Source: Gnetum montanum (Eukaryota > Streptophyta > Gnetopsida > Gnetales > Gnetaceae). Taken from it: a stretch of DNA of 64,000 nucleotides. The notes under the pieces are model-generated. The model ran no database searches. It had not been told where the DNA came from and saw only the letters and a list, made by a program, of their open reading frames with translations. Numbering within the stretch: the first letter of the stretch is position 1; each line of letters starts with the position of its first letter. Below are positions 33,991 through 45,149 of the stretch, in pieces. Both the position numbers and the translations under genes were made by a program. Location: contig MNCI01001041.1 in the NCBI GenBank assembly GCA_015680685.1, positions 17,783 through 81,782 of the forward strand, in the 5' to 3' direction.

Positions 33991-35372
33991 GATTAATGGC
34001 CCTAGTGGCATTGCATTGTTATAGTTGAGCTAGGAGTTCACCCTGCATAGATGGAGTATGTGGTAGTTGTGCAGAGGGAAGAGGAAGATGTGCAAGCATA
34101 GGAGGAGGATAAAGGCAAAAAGTGGTATCCCTCCTTGCATGTGAAGAATGAGTTTGATAATAATTAGAAGGGTAGTAGTATGTTTCGAAAGTAGAACATG
34201 ACTGGAAGAGTCATGTGGAGATAAGGATTGCTGAACGTAGTACCCATATGGATTAGGTTGTCTATAAGGGTATTGTTGCCTTAGCAGTGCTAACACCTCT
34301 GACTATGGTTGTTGCCACTATTGATACTGCTCATATGGTTGTGAAGGAGTTCCACTTGGATAATACTGTTGTTGCTAGTGGAATTGCCTAGAATTTCCTT
34401 GAGGATAAGATAATCTTCTAGGTGTTTGCCTTTGTGCTACTCATGGATTCAAAGCATATATCCTAGACTCCTAGAAGTGTGAGACAATGTGGCAACATCC
34501 CTTAGGATGTTTATAATGATAGATGTTACACCCACCATCATCATCTAATTTTCTTCTTGCAACTTCTCCTATTGCAACAATCTTGCCTTTACCTCTTTGA
34601 TTAGCATGTTCAGCTTCCTTGAACCTCTTGCGATTACTATCACTACCTTGTTCTTTGGACTCTTTAATAATTTTTAGGACAGCTTGAAATTTTCTATCCA
34701 TAGAGTTCCATAATTGGTCAACCTTGGCTAAAATTTTAGATTAAAATTTTTGAAGTAGTAAGGTTTTCTTGTTCACCACCTCATCAAGTGATGATTCTTC
34801 CTCACTATCATAGAATTGAACCTCCCTCTTGCGAATAGAAGGATTGTGATTGTACTCTTTTGGACTTTCTCATTTCTTTAATTCTCCTTCCTCTTTAGCT
34901 ACATGCTTAATAAATCTTTGGATCTGATGGGTACTTAATTTTGACAATTTCCCATGGGCATAGACATTAAGGGTTCTCCTTATTTCGGATTAAAGCCCAT
35001 CTACAATGTGGTGAAGTTGGTCTAGTTGAGAATAACCATGGCTAGGACATCTGTGTAATAAGGAATAGTATCAACCTATGGTAGCATCCAAGGATTCATG
35101 TGTCCCTTGTTTCCATTCTTAGATTTACCTTCTTAAGTTGAACACTCAGGAGTATGTTTGATATTTATCATTGAACAATTCAAGCATTGTACTCCTTCGT
35201 CAAATAGATTCTGATTTGAAGAATCGGTACTAGTTCTATACTTCTTTAATGAGTATCTTGGGAAATAACTTAAGCTTTTGCCACTCATTTTCTATGTTCT
35301 ACAAGGCACATGCATCTTGAAAAGCTTGAAGATGATTCTACGGATCTGAGTTATATCCTTCTTTGAACCAAG
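33991..35372 (-). pseudogene. gag, C-terminal two thirds (element D)
   Basis: Minus strand from the T insertion: F-K-E-G-Y-N-S-D-P, N-I-E-N-E-W-Q-K-L-K-L-F-P, S-T-M-L-E-L-F-N-D-K-Y-Q-T-Y-S, S-L-L-H-R-C-P-S-H-G-Y-S, a Glu/Lys helix, C-N-I-Y-H-Y-K-H-P-K-G-C-C (the first spacing Cys is Tyr) near 34,500-34,540, then the Tyr/Gln/Pro linker. The N-terminal third lies at 53,748-54,520. Confidence 0.8.
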
Positions 35373-37021
35373 TGTAGTGATTAAGAATATTAAAGGCTAG
35401 AACGAGACTTTGAGAGGTTCGTGATTACACAGCCTTGACCTCGCTTCCATACTAGGGCCTACTAAGAATGGAGGCGGGGTGTCCAAAATGATCTTATTGA
35501 TTGAACTGGAACTTATAGGTGCTACAAAGAAACAGGTGTTAAGGGGAACATGATGTTTTGCGATGTTTGTAGTGTTTGTGGGTGTGAGTGTAGTAGAGGT
35601 TTCAAACATGAAAACGAGGATGCAAATGCATGAATATGTGCTTGAATTGTGAAAAATGGGGCTAGAATGCTAGAATGTAAGGAAAAATGCAAAAAATGCA
35701 TAGAATGTGAGTAAGAGAGAAAAGCACCACCCCCAAGCGAGGTGAGCATAGTCAATTGTAAAGAAAGGTTTGGGAGGTACGTAATGTACAAACAGGCATA
35801 GTAGGCAACATAGTCAAAGTCTCAAGGTGTTTAGTTATGAAGAACTGATGTTGCCATGAAATCTAAGCTTGCTGGGTTGACTACCACGGTGTCCTACAAG
35901 CTATAGTGGTGTATGGTGTGCTGGGTGGTGTATAATGGTGCTGTGGTATCCCAAAGTTTACCAAGGTGATAAGTGTGCCCAGGTATAAGGATGCCAAGAA
36001 TGCTAGTTTGCTTGTTGATTGCTTCAAAATGCCAACCCTTAAATCATGAAGCATTGGGATATTTATAGGGCTAGGATTAGTGTGAATTGTGGATTAAGCA
36101 CCACATGGCAAAGGTGTAGTTGGGACTATGCTACCCCCAACTACGCTCCCATTGAAGCAAATGGTGTTCCGCTGGTGTGCTCTACTAGACCCCATGAAAC
36201 TACTAGACTGTGACTATGTTGCCAAGATTGCATATGTGAGTGTACCTAAAAATAATGTAAAATAGTGCAATTTGGAGACTACACTTTAGGAATATGCTAC
36301 CCACTCTCTTGAGTGGTGTCGAGTGTAGGTACAATTTTGGGACAAATGGGGGATGTAAATGGAATGCAAATTGCTAATCTTGCTTGCTAAAGGAGTGTTA
36401 GAGTTGAGATGCAAGGTAGTGCTGAGTTTTGATGGTAGTTCTACATGGCTATGTTGACTATGCTCTAGAGCATAGTCCAAGGAGTTGAGCAAATCTTGCA
36501 AAAAGATGAGGTTTAATGTAGACTATGCTAGTTATGCTCTAGAGCGTAGTCCTGGTAGGGAGAGCGTAGCCCAAACACTTAGAGAAATCTTACAAGATTA
36601 ATGTTCTCAGTGTTGACTACACTAACTATGCTCTAGAGCGTAGTAGAGAGCATATGCTCAGAAGTTATAAAATTTTTCAAACAGTTTTTTCCATCCCAAC
36701 TATGCTTAGCAACCTCTAGCTTGGCACTTAGGCAAATTTGCAAAATTGGTTATTCCAAGGCTGACTACATTGACTATGCTCTAGAGCATAGTCTTGGCAT
36801 GGAGAGCATAGTTAGGACACCTAGAAAAAATTTGCAATTGCTATTGACACTTAGAAAATTTTGCAAATCTAGAGTATTGGTGTCAACTATGCTGACTATG
36901 CACTAGAGCATAGTCCCAACAGTGGGAGCATAGTCCCAACACTTAGGAAAATTTTGCCAAGTTTTGATGCTTAGCCAAAATTGCAGTTGAGACTTGGGAG
37001 CTCAAATTTGGTTATGTTTCA
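35373..37021 (-). repeat. 3' LTR of element T
   Basis: On the minus strand it starts TGAAACATAACC (37,021) and ends TTAATCACTACA (35,373). U3 (37,021 to about 36,300) holds perfect and near-perfect palindromes GACTATGCTCT plus its reverse complement at 36,456-36,477 and 36,771-36,792, with one mismatch at 36,894-36,915. CCCTATAAAT near 36,060-36,070 is the TATA box. Positions 35,385-35,935 match 53,205-53,745. Confidence 0.75.
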
Positions 37022-37040
37022 TTGGCCCCTCTTTGTTGAT
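37022..37040 (-). other. Polypurine tract of element T
   Basis: Minus strand CATCAACAAAGAGGGGCCAA abuts the LTR start TGAAAC. Confidence 0.6.
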
Positions 37041-39016
37041 GTCTAGACGAGTGGCCTAAGAGATGTCGACAAAGAACGCAAAACATCATAGTAGGCCTAG
37101 CACTAACATTTCTCGTCAGTACCATATTGAGTGTCACTTTGCCATGCTTAAGAGTGCTAAGGGTAATGGTATGCTAGAGGTAAAAGATGTAGGGAATGTG
37201 TTAGGGGATAACAAGGGAATGAAATGCAAAGAGTGTGAGATTGTAAGATGTAACACCAGGAAAGGCTTATCATCGAAATAGTGACCTCTCATTAGAGTGC
37301 TTATGAAAGAGTCAATGTCCATGGTACCAGAATGACTTACCCCTAAAATTGTGACCTCTCGTTAGAGTGCTTATGAGAAGGTCAATGGGGATTCAGGGTT
37401 GGACTGGTTGTGAAATTGCAACTTTGCTAATTTTTCTTGGGGACATGTTTTGCCCCATTTACTTTACTTTTTTTATGTTTCTTACTTTCTTATGGCTATG
37501 ACAAACTTGCTTTGGGTTCTGCACCTTGCGAGATGTTAGCTGCAAGATGCTTTTTGTCAAGTGAGTTACATGCCACCTAACAGACTTTACTTTAGTGTAA
37601 TCATGTTACATTTGTAGGATAGGTGTTTCCTCCTTAGGATGAGTTGCATTACATCTGCTTGGGCTTTGACCAGCCCATAGAGGCTTCCCATAGGACAAGT
37701 TGTGTTATGTCTACTCTGGGTTTTGTGCTTGATGTAAAGGGAGTGCCATGTGCATCGGAGGGGTTGCAAGCTCATTAATACAGGGGAAAATAAGAACATG
37801 CAAGGTAAAAGGGCTAAATGTAAGTAGGCTATAGTGGGATGATAAGGACATGCACTTTTGAGTAGCTTAGCAAGCCCAATCTTGCACATCAGAGCAATGT
37901 GGTGACTTGCCATTGCGATGAGATGTGTCTCTAAATGATCACCTCTGGGGCTTCATCCTGCAAACAAAATGTAGAGAAAACAAGAAACAACCACAAGATG
38001 TAAGATGAGAGAAAACTGCTGGTTGTGAAGGTGTTGCAAGTTTCGTGAGTGCTAGACCAGTTATAAGAGCTTGCTGTGCCAATGCAGGTGTTAGAGTAAG
38101 AAGGCTGCAAAAGCTCTAGCAACCACATCAGAGGTAAGTACTTGAGCAATGGTAAGAGCCCAATAGAAAAGGCGAGATGACTAGGACCCTAATGCTACCA
38201 TTACTACAAAGGGTTGTGCTGACCATGAAAGCTCTAAGCAATAATAAAATACCCAAGGCTAATACTGTTGTCAGTGTAGCCTAGGGCTAATATTGTTGGC
38301 AATTATGGCAAGAGCTCTGAAAGGTCAGTAAAATGCCCAAGGGAATTTCTAGAGGATCAAAAAAATGCTAAGGGAGGTAATGCTGCAACTGTTCCATAGG
38401 CCTCCTTTGATTATAGGAAATCCATCTTGGAACTGCAGTGCCCCCACCCTGCCCACAAGATGTGGGAAAATGGACTGAATTTGGAAGTATTATCACTCAC
38501 TTATCAGCAAAACTATGTGTGTTGAACTATGAACCTAGTTTAAAGTCTTGGTAGACCATATGCTATGCTAGTTTAGGGTCCTAGTAGATCGTAGACCTAG
38601 TTTAAGATCTTGGTAGACCTTGATGTGCTAGTTTATAGTCCGAGCAAACTATTGTATGCCAGTTTAATGTTATAGTAGATAATGGATGTTATGCCAGTTT
38701 AATGTTATGAACCAAGGATGAGCTGTGCTAGTTTAATGTTATGACCCAAGGACGAGCTGTGCTAGTTTAGTGTCAAAGTGGATGTATGTTGTGGGTGCCA
38801 GTTTTAGCGTCATGGCCCAAGGATGGTCTATGCTAGTTTATAGTCATAGCGGACATGCTATGCTAGTTTATAGTTGTAGTGGACTATTGATATACCAATT
38901 TATAGTCATAGCAAATGTACTATGCCAGTTTAGCATCATAGCGGATGTGCTATGCTAGATTATAGTTGTAGCAGACTATTGTTTACCTTGCTTTGTCATT
39001 AATGAGGTGTTGTGTT
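37041..39016 (-). other. 3' non-coding region of element T
   Basis: Between integrase and PPT. It contains the tandem array at 38,530-38,990 and two copies of GTGACCTCTC[AG]TTAGAGTGC about 75 bases apart (37,281 and 37,356). I see no coding sequence; tandem repeats in this position are a known habit of Ogre/Tat elements. Confidence 0.55.
38530..38990 (-). repeat. Tandem array, core TGCTAGTTTA
   Basis: About ten diverged units of roughly 40-50 bases, each with (T)GC[TC]AGTTTA followed by TGTTATAG or AGTCATAG and a GGA[CT]/GCGGA element. Related arrays lie at 42,640-42,860 and 48,520-48,740. Confidence 0.65.
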
Positions 39017-40150
39017 CTATGCATAGTAAAAATTTAGGTACAAGTGGTTTACTAAATTGGCAAGTTCATTCCTATCATGGTCAGTGAGCCTAAATGCTTC
39101 ATTGCGATAGCCCTTGACAACCAAGAAAGGCCCTTCCCAGTTGGCTGAGAATTTTTTCATGGGTTTGTCAATGGCCTTGATGACTAGGTTCCCTTCCCTG
39201 ATTAGGTGTTGGTGCTGATTGTGATGGTGCTTTTGTTGTTGCATTTGTTGGTATCGCTCAATTTGACCGATCGTTTACATGCACTCCTCTTCTATTGTGT
39301 AGAGGTCCATTGTTCTCAACTCATCATTTTGAACCTCGCTAATGAAGCTTGAGAGGATTACATGGAGTAATAGGACCTGCAATTCAAGAGGCAAGATGGC
39401 TATAGACCCATAAACCAAACTATATGGTGTCTTACCTGTTGTAGTTCTTTGTGTTGTGAAGTAGGCCTAGAGTGCATAGATTAGTTGCTTGTGTCATCGT
39501 CATTTTCTGTGATTGACCATATTTTTTAGAAGATTGATGAAGACTTTGTTTGTGGCCTTTTCTTGGCCATTTGCTTGTGGGTAGTAGGGCTATAAAAAGG
39601 AATGTTTGATTTCAAAGCATTTGCAAAAGGCTTTGGTCTTAGGACTGCTTAACTATGTCCCGTTGTCTGTGACTATGGTCATGGGTAAACCAAAATGGGA
39701 CACTATGTTGTTGAGTATGAATTTTCAAACCTATTGTGATGTAGTAATCCTAAGGGGAATAGCTTTAATGCACTTCGTATAGTACTCAGTGGTAGTTATA
39801 CTGAAGCTCTTCCTTGCAGAGGACAAAGGCATTATTGGTCCTATGATGTCCAACCCCCAATGTTGGAATGACCATGTGATCTACATTGTATGCAGCTTAG
39901 TGGATGGCATGTGCATTAAGTAATCATGCCATTGACACATGTCACATGTCTTGACCTTGGAAATGCAATCACACTTCATGTAAGGCCAATAGTAGCCTAA
40001 GAATATGATTTTTTCTACCATTGCCTTGGGTGCTATGTGGTCTTCACAGAGTTCCTCATGGACTTATTCAATGATTGTTTACGCTTTGCTGTCACTAATA
40101 CATGTTAACAATATATCATCATAGGATCAAAGACACAAGGTGCTACCACC
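39017..40150 (-). pseudogene. Integrase (element T, Tat-like)
   Basis: Minus strand: G-Y-Y-W-P-Y-M-K with C-D-M-C-Q-W-H (zinc finger end, about 39,960), W-G-L-D-I-I-G-P-I (first Asp), I-V-T-D-N-G-T (second Asp, about 39,670), A-N-G-Q-E-K-A-T-N (Glu, about 39,560), L-W-A-Y-F-T-T-Q, and the C-terminal W-E-G-P-F-L-V-V-K with A-F-R-L and N-H-L-Y-L-N-F-Y-Y. All three DDE residues are visible. Stops interrupt it. Confidence 0.85.
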
Positions 40151-40439
40151 TATAATAACATACTGCCATGATCATTTCTACATTGCATCTTTTTGAGTCG
40201 TGGTTAGATGTTGCAGAGGTTCACACTATAGAAGGTATGACTTGATATCATTGTACCACTCTACTGTGTGGATTGTGCTAATTGTGGCTATGGATGTAAT
40301 GTCAATTGTTTGCATGAGAGGCACAATGCAATTTGCCATTATGGTGGGCAATTTGCAAAACATTTTAGGTGCAATGCTTAAGGTTAACATAGCTAATGCA
40401 TTGACAATGGCATTTTTGTTGTGGAGGATATGCTGAACA

Positions 40440-40720
40440 TCAGCAGTTGCAAATTACTTGAGTAGGTGCTTTACTAGGTCATAGTAAGGTTTTAGGTGTT
40501 GGGCTTTACAAGTGTAAACCTCTATGACTTGGTTGAAAACTAGTTGAGAATCATCTCATATTGCTAGGTTTTGTATCCCTAAATCATGAGCTACTAAGAT
40601 ACCTTGGAGGAGACCCTCATACTTTGCCACATTGTTAGTGCATGGAAATGCGAAACGATTGCGAAGGGTTAGATCTCCCTAGAGGGGAAGGTGATTATAG
40701 TAGTGGTGCTACCCCCTTGA
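40440..40720 (-). pseudogene. Second (plant/archaeal-type) RNase H of element T
   Basis: Minus strand: L-T-N-N-V-A-K-Y-E-G-L-L-Q-G-I and I-Q-N-L-A-I followed by D-D-S-Q-L-V-F-N-Q. These match T-N-N-x-A-E-Y-E-A-L and G-D-S-Q-L-V of the extra RNase H found only in Tat-type elements. Confidence 0.8.
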
Positions 40721-42420
40721 GAGGTTGAAGCATCATTGAAGTGTAAAAGTACATCAAATTTGATAGGCACTTGGCTTATGCTAGTGACATGCTCATTTTG
40801 AAATTCCTGATCTATGGTTGCTTAGTTGTTGATTGGGGAAGCCATAAGTTGTGTAGCTATTTCTTGACCTTTTGTTAATGCTTGTGCAATGTAATGCAAG
40901 TCAAACTCCACAGTTATTGCTTTCCAACGTGCTATGTGATTGCTCTTATAGATATTTATTGTAATAGCTCAAAGTACATTGGTTTTGTAGATGATGTTTA
41001 CTTGGTTGTGGAAAAGATAATGCCTCCACTTTATAAGTACAAAGGCTAAGGCAAGACAAATCTTTTCCACATCATTGTACTTTGCTTCATAGGCCACTAA
41101 TGCATGGCTTAGGTGGTATACTGGGACCTTTGTACCATCATCTCACTTTTGACAAAGAAGAGAAGTGATGGACATGTTTGCGGTAGCAAGGTAGATGTAG
41201 AATGGTTTATCTCCTTGTGGAGTGTAGATTGTTGGAAGTTGAGCTAGCTCTTTCTTAAGGTTGTCAAATGCCTCTTGGCATTGAGTTGTCTACTTGAAGT
41301 GGACTCCCTTTTTGACCAATTTTTGCATTGGTTGCAACTTATCAATTAACTATGTAATAAACCAGTGTATGAATTGCAATCTGCTTTGTAACCCTTGTAG
41401 CTCCTTGAGGTTGGTCAGTGGTGCTAAGTTGGTAATGACCTAAACCTTATCGAGGTTTATGCATTTGCTTACTTCAGATACTACGAAACCTAGCATGCAG
41501 CCCATCTTAACTTCGAAGATACATTTCTTAGGATTTAGCCTAAGTTCATGTTTGAGGCAATGTTTGAGCACAAGGCCTAGGTCACTTGCATGGTTGTGTG
41601 ATGCCTTAGACTTAATTGCTATGTCATCAATGTAATTATTGAGTAGACCTAACAAGTAATTGCTAAAGATGTATGTCATGGCTCGTTGATAACTTGCTTC
41701 TATGTTCTTGAGTCCAAAGGGCATCATTGTGTCGCAAAATGTACCCTAGGATGTCATGAAGGTAGTACTAAGCTGGTGCTTGGGGTTGGTCCGAATTTGG
41801 TTGTTTCTTGAGAACTTGTCCATGAAGGATAACAAGGCATGACCAGCTGTAGCATCGACCAATTGATCAATACTAGGTAACAGAAAATCATCTTTAATGG
41901 TTTCCTTGTTAAGGTCCTGGAAGTCTCTGCAAATTCTATACTTCCATTTTTCTTGAGTATAACCACAATGTTGAAGATCTAGTTTACATAGTCAAGAGCT
42001 TGGATGAAACTAGCTTTGTAGAGATTAGTGATTTCATCATGGATTGCCAACACCACCTTAGGCCTAACCTTGCAGGCTTTTTGTTTGACTGGTTTCATGC
42101 TAGGATTGAGGATTATGTTGTGTTGCACTACATGACGAACTAGGCCTGGCATGTCTTCATAAGACCATGCAAACACCTTAATGTTTCATTAAATACTTTT
42201 GCAATGTTTTAGGCATGTTTGGCTCTAACAAAGAGCTAAGTTTCAATGTTTTTGCCTCACCACTAGATGTTGCTACAGGGATTTCAACAAGGGGATCCTC
42301 GGTGACATCACCTGCCTCTAGATCTAAAGCCCTAACTAGATGGTCTAGCCAATCTAGCAGTGCCTCTACAGATGTTTTGTATTCATTGTAGGCTATGGGC
42401 TCAAGGTCTAGGCATTGCAA
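40721..42420 (-). pseudogene. RT and first RNase H of element T
   Basis: Minus strand: F-A-W-S-Y-E-D-M-P-G (42,170), the fingers, M-M-P-F-G-L-K-N-I-E-A-S-Y-Q-R-A-M, Y-I-D-D with I-K-S-K (about 41,625), L-N-P-K-K-C-I-F-E-V, then the original RNase H with V-Y-H-L-S-H-A-L-V-A-Y-E-A-K-Y and K-G-Q-E-I-A-T-Q-L near 40,870. The YIDD catalytic pair is intact; stops and frameshifts kill the frame. Confidence 0.85.
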
Positions 42421-42639
42421 ATCAATGCATCATGTAATATCACCATGTCACTCGGTGAGGACCAAAGGTGCATGAAGATACTTGTACATATCCATGTTGT
42501 AAATCCTACAAGAATAACAAAAAAGAGTCAAGTTACACCTATTTTTATGGGAGCAATATGCATAGTTAAAGAAAATAATGCAATAAAATTTTTTTCCTAA
42601 GTATGTAAATGTGATTTTAAGGGCAAGGGATGCGTGGGC

Positions 42640-42860
42640 CAGTTTTAGGCCTCAGCAAGCCACATGAAGTACTAGTTTAAGGTCTTAGCAAACCGTGATG
42701 TGTTAGTTTAAGGTCTTCATAGATTGTTGGGTGCCAGTTTAACGTTGTAGTGGATAGTGAAGTGCCAATTTAACATTGTAGCAGATGGTTAAGTGCTAGT
42801 TTAATGTTGTAGAAAATGATGAAATGCTAGTTTAACATCGTAGTAGATAGCTAGATGTGC
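42640..42860 (-). repeat. Tandem array, core TAGTTTAA
   Basis: About six units with CTAGTTTAAGGTCTTAGCA or GTGCCAGTTTAACGTTGTAG patterns, 35-45 bases each, related to 38,530-38,990. Confidence 0.6.
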
Positions 42861-43659
42861 TAAATGCATCATTGAAATGGGGTTTGGTGCATTAGGAAAG
42901 CAAAATTTGCTAGGGCACTCATTGGGTGACCAGAAAAATTCAAGATTTTTCTAAGTCTAGAGACATCTAGAAAAATCAAAAAAATTTCTAACTCTGGTGA
43001 CTACACTGACACCCAACTATGCTCAACACTATTGAGCATAGTTTAGCATAGGTAAAAATTTAAGTGGTCCCTAGGGGTATAAAAGCATGTTTTATCCTTG
43101 GTAAATTTATCATTATCAAAAGGCAAAAACAAACTTTCTAGAGCGTAGCACAGGTGCAAGAGCATAGTAGCCAACAATGTTGCATCAAAGTGGATGTCAG
43201 CATTATGGCCTAGCCAACATGGATGAGGGAGTGAGTCCTAGGATGCTTGCTATGGGCATGCATAGAAGAGTGTAGGACACCACTGATTGCTAGGTACACC
43301 TAACTACGCTCACCCCCTTTTCCATTTCTTTGCATGTTTCTATACTTAGGTATTTTGGGCTTGGGGTTTAATTTATTGGTAGCACCTTGTGCTAGCAGGG
43401 GCTGCCATGGTTGTATAAAGAGCATGCATGTGTTAGAGGGTTTTACTTCTTTTTTATTTTTGAGGGTTTCATGGGGCAAGGTGTGAAGGTTTGGCTATGA
43501 TCGTGGCCATGGGGAGGAGAAACTACAGGCTTGTGCATGAGGCCATTGGTTTGGCAAGCATGTGGTGCTTGATGGCAAGATGTGGGGGGAAGGGTTAGCA
43601 ATGTCCTGTAGTAGCAATGGCCACCACAGTGATTGGTGTAGTTGGAGGGATGGGGTGGG

Positions 43660-43662
<3 letters not shown>

Positions 43663-43701
<39 letters not shown>
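43663..43701 (+). repeat. G39 homopolymer run
   Basis: 39 G in a row after a GGGGTGGGGGA lead. Length in the source is uncertain, since such runs are hard to read. The Gly-rich and Pro-rich frames over it are artefacts. Confidence 0.9.
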
Positions 43702-43702
<1 letters not shown>

Positions 43703-44689
43703 GCAAAGCTATGTGCCTGGAGAAAAATTTTACTTTTCTTTTAACATGTAGGGTGGACTATTGGGGTTTCAGTGATGCCCTAGAGCTGTTTCCTATAGGG
43801 TATAGGTGTGGTGTGCTACTGCTACAGTCTTTGATTTTTTTCTTTGATTTTTGGGAAGCAAAGATGATGGTTTGATTATGGCCCTAGGGTCACAGCTAGT
43901 GAGGTGGGGTGCATAATGGAGGGTTTCTACCTTTCACTTTCATTTTGAATGTTTCGCTGCACAGGGAATTAAGGGTTCATGGGCATTGGCAGTGGTCATG
44001 GATAGTCGCTGCAAGACGAGGTTGCGGTAGGGTTCTTGCTAGTTTTCCTTTTGGTTTAGAATTTTTAAAAGATATTTTGAGGGCAACATAAGGGTAGGAA
44101 CATGAGTGCTGGTGGTGGCCATGATGGCATGTCATATGGTGAAGGTTGCGATAGGGCAAAGGCATTGTGAACAATAGTTACAATTTTTTTTTTGAAGATT
44201 TTACATTTTGGGGCTATGCTCCCTAGGAGCATGGCTAGTAGTTCAAATTTTTTTTGAAATTAACTCACAATTTTGGGGGCTACACTCGTAGCCAATAGTT
44301 AGAAAATTTTCTGCCTTTCAAACTACGCTTCTGGAGGTAGCCCAGAGTTAGAAATTTTTTTTTAAAATTTTATGCAAAGGTGTTCAATCTACAAAATGCA
44401 AAATGCTAATGTCATATTACTAGAACATGCAAAATGTAAGGTCGAAGGTGCAAACATGTGAAATGAGTTGCTAATGCTACAAAAATATGCTTTACCCCAG
44501 TGAGTACCAGGTGCATCAAATTTTCATATTAACGTCCTATACCCACAGGGCCTAGGGGGCCCTAGGATATTTTTTTTGAGTTATGATATGCCATGCTAAA
44601 TTTTTCCAGCGTAATTTAATGTATTTTTGACAAAATGCATCTATTGTGTACTAACAATATGTTTGTTGCTTGTGCGATCATAGGGTATT

Positions 44690-44925
44690 GCTAAAGTCAA
44701 TCTTAGTCATTGTGGAGCTTGTCAACATCATTTATTGCATGAGTGAGCCTATACCCAACATGCTTGCATCGAATATGAAGTTGGGTCATCAAGTGGTATG
44801 GTTTTGGCCAGGGAAGTTCGAGTTCCTAGCATATTTGCTACAACATTTCAATGTGATCATGTGGTCACACTTAGTAGTGGAGGTTTCGGTCACCATCACT
44901 AAGATATTGCTACCTAGGGCTAACT
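44690..44925 (+). pseudogene. Possible HAD/FCP1-like phosphatase fragment
   Basis: Reading K-S-I-L-V-I-V-E-L-V-N-I-I-Y-C then W-P-G-K-F-E-F-L-A-Y-L-L-Q-H-F-N-V-I-M-W-S. Plant FCP1/NLI-type HAD phosphatases show a hydrophobic L-D-L-N-G strand, then R-P-F/G-x-x-F-L ... F-x-V-x-V-W-S-S. Here the catalytic Asp residues of the first strand are not present. The segment begins just after GATCATAG, a possible splice acceptor. It could be a captured host fragment or chance similarity. Confidence 0.35.
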
Positions 44926-45149
44926 AGGACATATTGAGGTTCATGTTCAATGATCCCATGACCAATGATGATAGAGTAGGTGGTTCGAGGTAAGGTCCTA
45001 GGGGCTCTAATCCCTTATCTAGGATTTGGGGGGTGCTAGAGTTTCTTGTTATAATAAGAGTAACATCTTCTTTGTTGCTCTACGCATGCATACCCTACTC
45101 TAGAACCCACTTGGAACTATATATTGCACTAGGGGGTAAGTGCTCCTAT

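Noticed and set aside
38530-38990. Regularly spaced repeats suggesting a CRISPR array
   Set aside because: Units are diverged along their whole length, spacers are not unique, and the setting is a plant retroelement 3' region.
43443-43875. Pro-rich (-) and Gly-rich (+) open frames
   Set aside because: They are translations of the G39 run and its flanks; they have no domain.
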